From Sphingomonas piscis (GTDB lineage: Bacteria > Pseudomonadota > Alphaproteobacteria > Sphingomonadales > Sphingomonadaceae): a stretch of DNA of 64,000 nt. The notes under the pieces are model-generated. The model made no database searches, was not told the origin of the DNA, and saw only the letters and a program-made list of their open reading frames with translations. This document shows positions 17,628 to 24,858 of this stretch, in pieces. The DNA is taken from contig NZ_CP049869.1 of NCBI RefSeq assembly GCF_011300455.1, forward strand, positions 1,639,501 to 1,703,500, written 5' to 3'. The position numbers and the translations under genes are program-made. Within the stretch, counting starts at the first letter, position 1. The number at the start of each line of letters is the position of its first letter.

Positions 17628-18461
17628 TCAAACCGGCATATTATCGATGAGGCGCGTCTTTCCAATCACAGCGGCGGCGATCAGGCGCATGTCTCCGCGG
17701 GCGGCGTCCAGCGGCTCCAACGTCGCGGCATCGACCAGCGCAAGATAATCGATCGGATCGAAGCCGGCGTCGGCAAGCTTTGCCTTTGCGGCGGCCAAGG
17801 TGACCGGGACGTCCGCACCTGCCCGGATGCTTTGGGCAGCGTCGGTGAGGGCTTGCGGCAGCGCTAACGCGTTTGCCCGCTCTTGCGCGGAAAGGTGAAC
17901 GTTGCGGGAGGAAAGGGCGAGGCCATCCTCCTGCCGGACGGTCGGTACCCCGACGATGTCGATGCCGAGTCCGAGATCGGCGACCATTCGGCGGATCACC
18001 GCCAATTGCTGCCAATCCTTTTCGCCGAACAGTGCCACGCCGGGTCGAAAGGCGATCAGCAATTTGGCGACGACGGTGGCCACTCCGGCAAAATGGCCGG
18101 GGCGGTGCTCGCCCTCCCAACGGTCCGAAACGCCGGCGACGCTGACGGTGGTTGCGAAGCCTTCCGGGTATAGATCCTGCGGCGCCGGCAGCCAGACGAG
18201 CGCGCAGCCCGCCTGCTCAAGTGCAGCGAGGTCGGCATCCTCGGTCCGTGGATAGCGGTCGAGGTCGCCGGGATCGTTGAACTGCAGCGGGTTGACGAAG
18301 ATGGTGGCCGCGACGGCATCCGCGCGCTTCAGTCCTTCCGCGATCAGCGACAGGTGCCCAGGGTGCAGCGCCCCCATGGTCGGCACCAAGGCGAGGCTGC
18401 CCCGGCGCCGAAGCGCTTCCGTCGCATTTTCAAGCTGTTGAACGTCACGGATGATTTGCAC
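17628..18461 (-). CDS. panC: Pantoate--beta-alanine ligase
   Basis: 277 residues from a GTG at 18461 with GAAGGG eight bases upstream; the frame is open further upstream but that part is unconserved. The nucleotidyltransferase HIGH-like motif is in PTMGALHPGHLSLI; also present are FVNPLQFNDPGDLDRYPRT, FGEKDWQQLAVIRR and DGLALSSRNVHL. It makes pantothenate from pantoate and beta-alanine using ATP. It is divergent from mipZ; the two starts are 91 bp apart. Confidence 0.96.
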   Translation of the reverse strand: MQIIRDVQQLENATEALRRRGSLALVPTMGALHPGHLSLIAEGLKRADAVAATIFVNPLQFNDPGDLDRYPRTEDADLAALEQAGCALVWLPAPQDLYPEGFATTVSVAGVSDRWEGEHRPGHFAGVATVVAKLLIAFRPGVALFGEKDWQQLAVIRRMVADLGLGIDIVGVPTVRQEDGLALSSRNVHLSAQERANALALPQALTDAAQSIRAGADVPVTLAAAKAKLADAGFDPIDYLALVDAATLEPLDAARGDMRLIAAAVIGKTRLIDNMPV

Positions 18462-18552
18462 CCGCCGGATCCCTTCGGTAGACCGTGTGGCGAAGGCGCT
18501 TGCACCGGCGCCGCGCGAAATAGCAAGGCTTGGGGGAGCCGCAACAAAAGCC

Positions 18553-19341
18553 ATGAGCAACACCCACTTCATCGTCTTCGCCAATGAAAAGGGCGGGACG
18601 GGCAAGTCGACTACCGCCGTTCATACCGCCATCGCGCTCGCCGCCTCCGGGCATCGCGTCGCGGCGCTGGACCTCGACAGCCGGCAGCGGACGACGACGC
18701 GCTACCTTGAGAACCGCGCTGCAACAGCGCGGCGGCTTGGGCAGGACTTGCCGCAAGCGCAGTACGAAGTTCTGGAGGAGCAGAGCGAAGAGGCGCTTAA
18801 CGCCGCCGTCGATCGGCTGAGCGCGGAGGCCGACGTGGTAGTGATCGACACGCCGGGCCGCGACGACCCGGTAGCGCGCGCGGCCATCCTCAAGGCCGAT
18901 ACGCTGGTCACGCCGATGAACGATAGTTTCGTCGACCTCGACCTGATCGGCCAGGTGCATCCCGAAAATTACAAGATCACCAAGCCCAGCTTCTATGCCG
19001 AGCTCATCTGGAACAGCCGGACGCAGCGGGCGAAGGTCACCGGCCGATCAGTCGACTGGGTGGTGCTGCGCAACCGCCTGCAGCACATCGAATCGCACAA
19101 CCTTCGCCGCGTCGGGGCCGCCTTGGACGAGCTTGCTCGCCGGGTCGGCTTCAGGGTGATCCCAGGCCTGGGCGAGCGCGTGATCTACCGCGAACTCTTT
19201 CCAAAGGGCCTGACTTTGCTCGACCTCAAACAGATTGGCGACGTTGGGATCGGTCATATCGCCGCGCGTCAGGAACTGCGCGAGATGATCGCGGGGCTGG
19301 CTATTCCCGGCGCCGGCGCGGAAACAGCCAAGGTCGCCTGA
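18553..19341 (+). CDS. mipZ: Division-plane positioning ATPase MipZ
   Basis: 262-residue ParA/MinD-type ATPase. Deviant Walker A NEKGGTGKST at residues 11-20, then VAALDLDSRQRTTTRYLENR and VVVIDTPGRDDP. The MipZ-specific stretches VTPMNDSFVDLDLIGQV, DWVVLRNRL and GERVIYRELFPKGLTLLDL separate it from chromosome-partition ParA. MipZ binds ParB near the origin and inhibits FtsZ assembly away from midcell. There is no parB neighbour, as expected for mipZ. Confidence 0.93.
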   Translation: MSNTHFIVFANEKGGTGKSTTAVHTAIALAASGHRVAALDLDSRQRTTTRYLENRAATARRLGQDLPQAQYEVLEEQSEEALNAAVDRLSAEADVVVIDTPGRDDPVARAAILKADTLVTPMNDSFVDLDLIGQVHPENYKITKPSFYAELIWNSRTQRAKVTGRSVDWVVLRNRLQHIESHNLRRVGAALDELARRVGFRVIPGLGERVIYRELFPKGLTLLDLKQIGDVGIGHIAARQELREMIAGLAIPGAGAETAKVA

Positions 19342-19374
19342 AACCAACTTCAACAAAGAGTGTTCGGCAGCGTA

Positions 19375-20754
19375 ATGACTCACAAATTTCATGCATCCAT
19401 CCTCCGCGAATATGATGTTCGCGGTATCGTCGGAAACACGCTTCACGCGGCGGACGCGCGCGCGCTGGGCCGAAGCTACGGAGCCTTGGCGGTCAGCGAG
19501 GGGGCGAAGCGGATCGCCTGCGGCCGCGACGGCCGGACCCACTCGCCGGAACTTCAGGACGCCCTGATCGAAGGGCTGACGCAGAGTGGTCTGGATGTGG
19601 TGAACATCGGCATGGGGCCAAGCCCGATGCTTTACTTCGCGACCGCCACGCTGAGTGTGGACGGCGGCATTCAGGTCACCGGCAGCCACAATCCCTCCGA
19701 CTATAACGGCTTCAAGATGCTGCTGAAGGGCCGCTCGGTATTCGGCGAGGAAATCCAGGCGCTCGGCCGCCGCGCCGTCGCCGCCGAATGGTGCGAAGGC
19801 GAAGGCAAGGTCGAGCATGCCGACGTCATCGACGCTTATGTCGACCGGCTGGTCGAGGACTTTCAAGGCGGTGAGTTCCGAATCGGCTGGGACGCGGGCA
19901 ACGGTGCCGGTGGGCCTGTCCTGGAGAAGCTGATCAAGCGCCTACCGGGTGAGCATCACGCCATTTACACGGACGTGGACGGCAATTTCCCGAACCACCA
20001 TCCCGATCCCACGGTCGAGAAGAACCTGGCAGACCTCAAGAAACTGGTTGCCGAGAAGGGTCTCGACTTCGGTATCGCCTTCGACGGCGACGCCGACCGC
20101 ATCGGCGCGGTCGATGGCAAGGGCCGGGTGGTGTGGGGCGACCAGCTCGTCGCCATCCTCTCCGAGCCGGTGCTCAAGGCTAATCCGGGCGCGACCATCA
20201 TCGCCGATGTTAAAGCCAGCCAGGTCCTGTTCGACCGTATCGCCCAGCTGGGCGGCAAGCCGTTGATGTGGAAGACCGGTCACAGCCTCATCAAGTCGAA
20301 GATGAAGGAAACCTCCGCTCCGCTCGCTGGCGAGATGAGCGGCCATATCTTCTTCAAGCATCGCTGGTACGGCTTCGACGATGCACTCTACGCGTCAGTC
20401 CGCCTGATCGAGGCGGTTGCGGAGTCGGGCAAAAGCCTCAACCAGATCATGGACGAGATGCCGTCCACGACGTCGACCCCGGAGATGCGCTTCCAAGTCG
20501 ACGAAAGCCGCAAGTTCGCGGTGGTCCAAGAGGTGCTGGAACGCCTGTCGTCGCAAGGCGCAACCGTCGATCCGACCGACGGCGCGCGCGTCAACACTGC
20601 CGACGGCTGGTGGCTGCTGCGCGCATCCAACACCCAGGACGTTCTGGTCGCCCGCGCCGAAGCCCGCGACCAAGCCGGTCTGAACCGGCTGATGGCGCAG
20701 ATCGACGAGCAGTTGGGCTTGTCCGGCATCCAGCGCACGGAAGCCGCGCACTAG
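19375..20754 (+). CDS. Phosphomannomutase/phosphoglucomutase
   Basis: 459 residues from ATG 19375 (family start FHASILREYDVRGIVG); a GTG 15 bp upstream is possible. The phosphoserine loop is VTGSHNPSDYNGFKM, the metal loop DGDADRIGAVD, the sugar-binding loop GEMSGHIFF. It interconverts mannose-6-P/mannose-1-P and/or glucose phosphates, supplying GDP-mannose or UDP-glucose for envelope polysaccharides. It fits with the glycan genes elsewhere in the window but is not in one operon with them. Confidence 0.93.
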   Translation: MTHKFHASILREYDVRGIVGNTLHAADARALGRSYGALAVSEGAKRIACGRDGRTHSPELQDALIEGLTQSGLDVVNIGMGPSPMLYFATATLSVDGGIQVTGSHNPSDYNGFKMLLKGRSVFGEEIQALGRRAVAAEWCEGEGKVEHADVIDAYVDRLVEDFQGGEFRIGWDAGNGAGGPVLEKLIKRLPGEHHAIYTDVDGNFPNHHPDPTVEKNLADLKKLVAEKGLDFGIAFDGDADRIGAVDGKGRVVWGDQLVAILSEPVLKANPGATIIADVKASQVLFDRIAQLGGKPLMWKTGHSLIKSKMKETSAPLAGEMSGHIFFKHRWYGFDDALYASVRLIEAVAESGKSLNQIMDEMPSTTSTPEMRFQVDESRKFAVVQEVLERLSSQGATVDPTDGARVNTADGWWLLRASNTQDVLVARAEARDQAGLNRLMAQIDEQLGLSGIQRTEAAH

Positions 20755-20792
20755 GCACTTGGGAAAGCCGGCCTACTCCCGCTAAAGGGGCC

Positions 20793-20817
20793 TGTCGTTG
20801 CTGGGGCAGCAACGACA
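20793..20817 (+). promoter_or_regulatory. Perfect 11-bp hairpin just before the dedA ribosome-binding site
   Basis: TGTCGTTGCTG (20793-20803), loop GGG, CAGCAACGACA (20807-20817). No T-run follows, so it is not a standard terminator. It ends 3 bases before the GGAG of dedA. It could be a 3'-end stabiliser of the upstream mutase mRNA or a translational control element. Confidence 0.5.
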
Positions 20818-20832
20818 ACTCCGGAGATAAGA

Positions 20833-21528
20833 TTGCAATTGCTGCCGCCAGAACTTGCCGAGTGGGTGCATCTGATGATGCAGAACTACGGCCTGTGGGC
20901 GGTGTTCGTGCTCGTCTTCCTGGAAAGCAGCGGGCTGCCATTGCCGGGCGAAACGGCGCTGGTGACCGCGGCGATCTATGCGGGAACGACCGACGGCTTC
21001 GCGCTTCACGAAGTGATTGCCGTGGGGACCGCGGCCGCGGTGCTCGGCGACACGATGGGCTTCTTCATCGGGCGGACTCTCGGGCTGAAGGCGATGGAGC
21101 GGCTGGCGCGCCGGTTTCCAAGCGCCGAGCGAAGGCTGTTGGTGGGCGAGTTCCTCTTTCTTCGCCACGGCGGCAAAATCGTCTTCTGGGGCCGCTTCGT
21201 CGCTCTGCTCCGCGTGCTGGCCGCGCTACTGGCAGGCGCAAACAAAATGCCGTGGCGGCGGTTCGCGGTCATGAATGCGCTAGGCGGGCTGTGCTGGGCG
21301 ACCTTCTTCTCGGTCGTTGCCTATGCCTTTGGTGACGTAATTCGCCGCATCGAGGGGCCGCTGGGGCTCACCCTGCTTGGGCTGACCTTATGCGGCATCG
21401 TCATCGGGTTCGTCCTGTTCCGCCGCTACGAGCAGCGGATCATCGACCATGCCATCCGCGAAATGGAGAAGGCGAACAGCGCCCGGGTCGAGGCACCCGA
21501 ACTTCGGTCGGCGTCCAGCGAGGCTTAG
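20833..21528 (+). CDS. DedA family membrane protein
   Basis: 231 residues starting at a TTG with GGAG 8 bases upstream. Hydrophobic segments near residues 15-35, 45-75, 140-165 and 175-195 place it in the inner membrane. Conserved DedA/VTT elements: LESSGLPLPGETALV, GRFVALLRVLAALLAGANKM, and NALGGLCWATFFSVVAY. The family is linked to undecaprenyl-phosphate or phospholipid translocation across the membrane. Its stop overlaps the stop of the small convergent gene. Confidence 0.9.
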   Translation: MQLLPPELAEWVHLMMQNYGLWAVFVLVFLESSGLPLPGETALVTAAIYAGTTDGFALHEVIAVGTAAAVLGDTMGFFIGRTLGLKAMERLARRFPSAERRLLVGEFLFLRHGGKIVFWGRFVALLRVLAALLAGANKMPWRRFAVMNALGGLCWATFFSVVAYAFGDVIRRIEGPLGLTLLGLTLCGIVIGFVLFRRYEQRIIDHAIREMEKANSARVEAPELRSASSEA

Positions 21529-21665
21529 CCGCCCTTACCTGTCTTCTTGCTGTTCCCGGAGCCGCTGCCGCCCTTGCCGCCACCGCCGCGGCCGCCCGCA
21601 CCCGCCTTGGTTCCGCCTTTTGCGTTGACCGACGCCTGCTCGCCGCCTGCCGTCTTCTGAGCCAT
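21525..21665 (-). CDS. Small Gly/Lys-rich protein (46 aa)
   Basis: A 46-residue frame starting at ATG 21665 with a strong AGGAGAGG ribosome-binding site 5 bases upstream. The sequence is almost entirely G, K, A and S, with no hydrophobic core (for example GGRGGGGKGGSGSGNSKK), so it should be intrinsically disordered and basic. Last gene of the alcohol-dehydrogenase operon, 15 bp after the next small gene. No family recognised. Its good ribosome-binding site and operon position support it as real. Confidence 0.65.
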   Translation of the reverse strand: MAQKTAGGEQASVNAKGGTKAGAGGRGGGGKGGSGSGNSKKTGKGG

Positions 21666-21680
21666 CTCAACCTCTCCTGT

Positions 21681-21821
21681 TTACTTGTGCCCGCCGTGAC
21701 CGGCGTTCTGTTTCGATCCGGTGCGGCTGTCGCTCTCGCCCTTGGCGTGCGCCTTCTTGTTGCCGCCGATGTCGCCGGTGCGCTCCTGGTCGAAATCGCC
21801 CTTTTTCTTGTGATCGGTCAT
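21681..21821 (-). CDS. Small hydrophilic stress-type protein (46 aa)
   Basis: 46 residues rich in K, G, D, H and S (DHKKKGDFDQERTGDIGG...), with no hydrophobic stretch. Its ATG overlaps the stop of the 185-residue protein (ATGA) and is preceded by GGAGAGGAG. The composition recalls small hydrophilic stress or desiccation proteins, but no named family is recognised. The overlap with its neighbour argues that it is translated. Confidence 0.7.
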   Translation of the reverse strand: MTDHKKKGDFDQERTGDIGGNKKAHAKGESDSRTGSKQNAGHGGHK

Positions 21822-22375
21822 TCGCTCCTCTCCTTCGAATCGCGGTTGCCGGCGCGGGACAAGGCGAACAGGGCGCCGCCGATCGCGGCTGCGACCGCAA
21901 CCTTCTTCACCAGGCCGGTCTTGTTGTGCCGCCACTCGGCGGGCACGCCCATTTCCTTGGGAATGTTGGGCACCTTGCCCCGAGTGAGGTCCTCCACGAG
22001 GCCCTCGACCATGTTCACCCGGTCGGCGCCCATCAGCAGCATCCAGTGCGCCCAGTTGGACTCGCTCCAGCGGAACGCAACGCGGCGGATCATGCCACTA
22101 AGGTACCGCGGCGGACTCGCGGTTCCGAACACTGCCGGAAGCTGCTTATGCTCGACCGACTGAAGCAACTCAACGTCGGGCTGCTGCTGGGCCGGCCGGA
22201 CCCACTCGCCGCTGTGATCGTCGCCCGAGCGGTCGCGATATGGGTAGGTGGGATCGTTTTGCGGGTTTGCGTCCACGCCCCAGCCGACAATGCTGGACGT
22301 GTCGAGCGCCGTTGCTGACGTTTCGATCACCTTCGGCCCTGTGGCCGGGCGGACGATCAGGTCGGTGTCGCTCAT
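21818..22375 (-). CDS. Conserved hypothetical protein with C-terminal membrane segment
   Basis: 185 residues, not recognised. The first 75 residues are hydrophilic and probably disordered (Pro/Asp/Gln-rich, with ATALDTSSIVGWGVDANPQN). The middle has aromatic, charged helices (RRVAFRWSESNWAHWMLLMG). Near the C-terminus lies one hydrophobic stretch (VKKVAVAAAIGGALFALSRA). It may tether to the membrane with the bulk in the cytoplasm. It lies 13 bp after the alcohol dehydrogenase and overlaps the small hydrophilic protein gene; the operon context suggests stress. Confidence 0.7.
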   Translation of the reverse strand: MSDTDLIVRPATGPKVIETSATALDTSSIVGWGVDANPQNDPTYPYRDRSGDDHSGEWVRPAQQQPDVELLQSVEHKQLPAVFGTASPPRYLSGMIRRVAFRWSESNWAHWMLLMGADRVNMVEGLVEDLTRGKVPNIPKEMGVPAEWRHNKTGLVKKVAVAAAIGGALFALSRAGNRDSKERSE

Positions 22376-22388
22376 GTGTCGTCCTCCT

Positions 22389-23537
22389 TTAAGCGCCCGC
22401 CGGAAGCAGAACCGGCTTGATCATATTGTCGAGCTTGTCCGAGAACATGTGATAGGCATCGCCGATATCCTCGAGCGGCACCCGGTGGGTGATCATTTTC
22501 TTCGGCTCGATATGCCCGCATTTCACATGCTCGATGAGGCGGGGAAGCAGGCGCTTCACGCTGGCCTGGTTACCGCGCAAAGTCAGACCCTTGTTCACCA
22601 CATTGCCGATGGGCACGACATTGCCGGTTGGGCCGTACACGCCGACCACGGAAACGACGCCGCCCTTCTTCACCGAGTTGATCGCCCAGTGAAGCGCAAT
22701 GGCCGAGCCGGCCTCCATCTTCAGGCGCTTGCCGAAAATGGTCTGGAGGATGCTTCCGGTCGCCTCGGCACCGACAGCATCGATGCACACGTCGGCGCCT
22801 AAACCGTCCGTGGTCTTCTTCATGAAGACGACGACGTCGTCCAACTCCTTGAAGTTGTAGACCTCGGCCGGTGCGAACTCGCGCACGAACTCCAGTCGGT
22901 AGTCGATATGATCGAGGACGATTACGCGGCCGGCGCCGAATAGCCAGGCGCAGCGCGCGGCCATGATGCCCACCGGGCCGGCGCCGAACACGACCACCGT
23001 GTCGCCCTTCTGGATGCCGGCCATTTCCGCTGCCTGATAGCCGGTCGGAACGACGTCGGTCAGAAGAACTGCGTCGTCCGGGTCCATCCAGTCGGGGATG
23101 ATCTCCGGCCCGAAGTCGGCGTAGGGCACGCGCGCATATTCCGCCTGGCCGCCATGGAAGCCGCCGGCCGTGTGCGAATAGCCGAAGATGCCGCCGACCG
23201 CCGTCGCAGAAGGATTGGACTCGTGGCAGTTTCCGAACAGGCCCTGCTTGCAGAAGTGGCACTGACCGCAGGCGATATTGAACGGCACCAGCACATGGTC
23301 GCCTACCTTGAGGTTCTGCACCTCGGGGCCGACCTCCTCCACGATGCCGGTGAATTCGTGTCCAAAGGTGGTCCCAACCCGGGTGTCGGGCACCATGCCA
23401 TGGTAGAGGTGGAGGTCCGATCCGCAGATGCAGCTGCGCGTCACGCGCACAATGGCGTCGCGCGGATGCTGGATCGTCGGCATGGGCTTTTCATCAACGC
23501 GCACGCGGTAGGGGCCGCGGTAATCCATTGCTCGCAT
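22389..23537 (-). CDS. Zinc-dependent alcohol dehydrogenase (formaldehyde-dehydrogenase-like MDR)
   Basis: 382 residues of the medium-chain dehydrogenase family. Catalytic zinc ligands fall in SCICGSDLHLYHG and GHEFTGIVEEVG; the structural-zinc cysteines are in CGQCHFCKQGLFGNC. The NAD(P) fold is VVVFGAGPVGIMAARCA. The length and insertion pattern fit the subgroup near glutathione-independent formaldehyde dehydrogenases, so a small alcohol or aldehyde is the likely substrate. ATG 23537 has a GAGG ribosome-binding site; an EcfG-like promoter lies 33 bp upstream. It leads an operon with three small or hypothetical genes. Confidence 0.9.
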   Translation of the reverse strand: MRAMDYRGPYRVRVDEKPMPTIQHPRDAIVRVTRSCICGSDLHLYHGMVPDTRVGTTFGHEFTGIVEEVGPEVQNLKVGDHVLVPFNIACGQCHFCKQGLFGNCHESNPSATAVGGIFGYSHTAGGFHGGQAEYARVPYADFGPEIIPDWMDPDDAVLLTDVVPTGYQAAEMAGIQKGDTVVVFGAGPVGIMAARCAWLFGAGRVIVLDHIDYRLEFVREFAPAEVYNFKELDDVVVFMKKTTDGLGADVCIDAVGAEATGSILQTIFGKRLKMEAGSAIALHWAINSVKKGGVVSVVGVYGPTGNVVPIGNVVNKGLTLRGNQASVKRLLPRLIEHVKCGHIEPKKMITHRVPLEDIGDAYHMFSDKLDNMIKPVLLPAGA

Positions 23538-23569
23538 TTGCGCCTCGCGGATCGAGATAGAGCGGGGCT

Positions 23570-23594
23570 AACGCGTTCAAATCAGGGCAGTTGC
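23570..23594 (-). promoter_or_regulatory. EcfG-like promoter of the alcohol dehydrogenase operon
   Basis: On the minus strand: GCAAC (23594-23590), a 16-base spacer, CGTT (23573-23570), 32 bp before the ATG. It differs from the EcfG consensus GGAAC-N16/17-CGTT at one base of the -35 box. Confidence 0.4.
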
Positions 23595-23619
23595 GCCTTC
23601 TAACCTGGATCAGGCGCGA

Positions 23620-24633
23620 TTAATCGTCCTCATCTTCATAGCCGACCAAGTTCAGCTCCCGCGCCTTGATCTGGTGGGTCATGCACCAGTGCATCAGCGC
23701 ATCCTCACGGCCATGAGTGATCCACACCTCCTTGGGCGCGACCTCGCGGATGGTTTGGGTAAGCTCGTCCCAGTCGGCATGGTCGGAAACGATCAGCGGC
23801 AGCTCGACGTTGCGCTGGCGGGCGCGCTGACGGATGCGCATCCAGCCTGAGGCCATGGCGGTGACCGGGTCGGGCAGGCGGCGCGACCAGCGGTCGTTTA
23901 GCTGGCCAGGCGGGCAGATGACGATATGCCCGGCCATCTCCGCTTTGGTCGCCTCGCCGCAATGACGAAGCTCGCCGAGCGGGACTCCGAGTTCCTCGTA
24001 GAGGCGGCACAGGCGTTCCAAAGCGCCATGATAGTAGATCGGGTCATGGTGCCCGCGATTGCGGATTTCGCAGATGAGCCGCTGCGCCTTGCCGAGCGCA
24101 TAGGCGCCGATGAGAATGCAGCGGTCCGGCTCGTCGTGGAGTCGCTGCAGCAGCTTGTCGACCTCACTGCCGGTGTCCGGGTGACGGAAGACAGGGAGGC
24201 CGAACGTCGCCTCGGTGATGAAGATGTCGCACGGCACCGGCACGAAGGGCGCGCAGGTCGGATCGGGACGGCGCTTGTAGTCGCCGGAAACGACTACCCG
24301 CTCACCGCCAAATTCGAGGACGATCTGCGCTGAGCCGAGCACATGGCCGGCGGGAACGAAGCTGACGTCCACCTCGCCGATGCGTGTGCTTTCGCCAAAA
24401 GCGACGGGCCGGGCATTCTGCTCGCCATAGCGGACGCCCATGATCGCGAGAGTCTCGGGCGTGGCCCAGACCTCGCCATGGCCGCCGCGGGCGTGATCGG
24501 CATGGCCGTGGGTGACCAAAGCCTTCGCCTTTGCATCGGACGGATCGACCCATGCGTCGGCGGGACGCACGTAAATGCCTTCAGGAAATGGCTCGATCCA
24601 GGAACCCAGGCGCCCCATCGGGAGATATAGCAT
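23620..24633 (-). CDS. Ligase-associated DNA exonuclease (MBL/beta-CASP fold)
   Basis: 337 residues from ATG 24633; an ATG five codons later (24618) is equally possible. The metallo-beta-lactamase motif is VTHGHADHARGGHG, followed by FVPAGHVLGSAQIVLEF, VVSGDYKRRPD and the C-terminal LIVSDHADWDEL. This is the exonuclease of the Lhr-Exo-Lig-MPE DNA-repair cluster. It is divergent from the Lhr-type helicase, with a small membrane-protein gene between. The ATP-dependent DNA ligase normally next to it is absent; downstream comes the alcohol dehydrogenase. Confidence 0.9.
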   Translation of the reverse strand: MLYLPMGRLGSWIEPFPEGIYVRPADAWVDPSDAKAKALVTHGHADHARGGHGEVWATPETLAIMGVRYGEQNARPVAFGESTRIGEVDVSFVPAGHVLGSAQIVLEFGGERVVVSGDYKRRPDPTCAPFVPVPCDIFITEATFGLPVFRHPDTGSEVDKLLQRLHDEPDRCILIGAYALGKAQRLICEIRNRGHHDPIYYHGALERLCRLYEELGVPLGELRHCGEATKAEMAGHIVICPPGQLNDRWSRRLPDPVTAMASGWMRIRQRARQRNVELPLIVSDHADWDELTQTIREVAPKEVWITHGREDALMHWCMTHQIKARELNLVGYEDEDD

Positions 24634-24669
24634 CCGAAACGAAACGAGGTTCCGGATAGGAGACGGCAA

Positions 24670-24858
24670 GTGGACGAAGGTTTGTGGACATCGGTGACCA
24701 TCGTCGGCGCGGCGATCCTCGGCATCGTGATGTTGTGGGTGGTGCTGAAGAACCGCAAGGCGACGCGCGGCCCCTCCAACGATCGGGCCGAAGCGGCTAC
24801 GCACAACCTCTATGAGCAGGAGGAACAGCGCCGGCGCGAGGGCACCGACGGTCTCTGA
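24670..24858 (+). CDS. Small single-pass membrane protein (62 aa)
   Basis: Starts at a GTG with GGAG nine bases upstream. Residues 7-26 form one transmembrane helix (SVTIVGAAILGIVMLWVVLK); the remaining 35 residues are charged (NRKATRGPSNDRAEAATHN). Unknown function. It overlaps the start of the Lhr-type helicase by 47 bp in another frame, an unusually long overlap that suggests coupled translation or a misplaced helicase start. Confidence 0.65.
   Translation: MDEGLWTSVTIVGAAILGIVMLWVVLKNRKATRGPSNDRAEAATHNLYEQEEQRRREGTDGL

Noticed and set aside
18553..19341. Call as chromosome-partition ParA.
   Set aside because: The Walker A context and the downstream MipZ-specific motifs fit MipZ better, and no parB is adjacent.
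20268..21335. A plus-strand frame of 355 codons crossing the mutase and dedA.
   Set aside because: It overlaps two well-supported genes in another frame and has low-complexity Arg-rich sequence.
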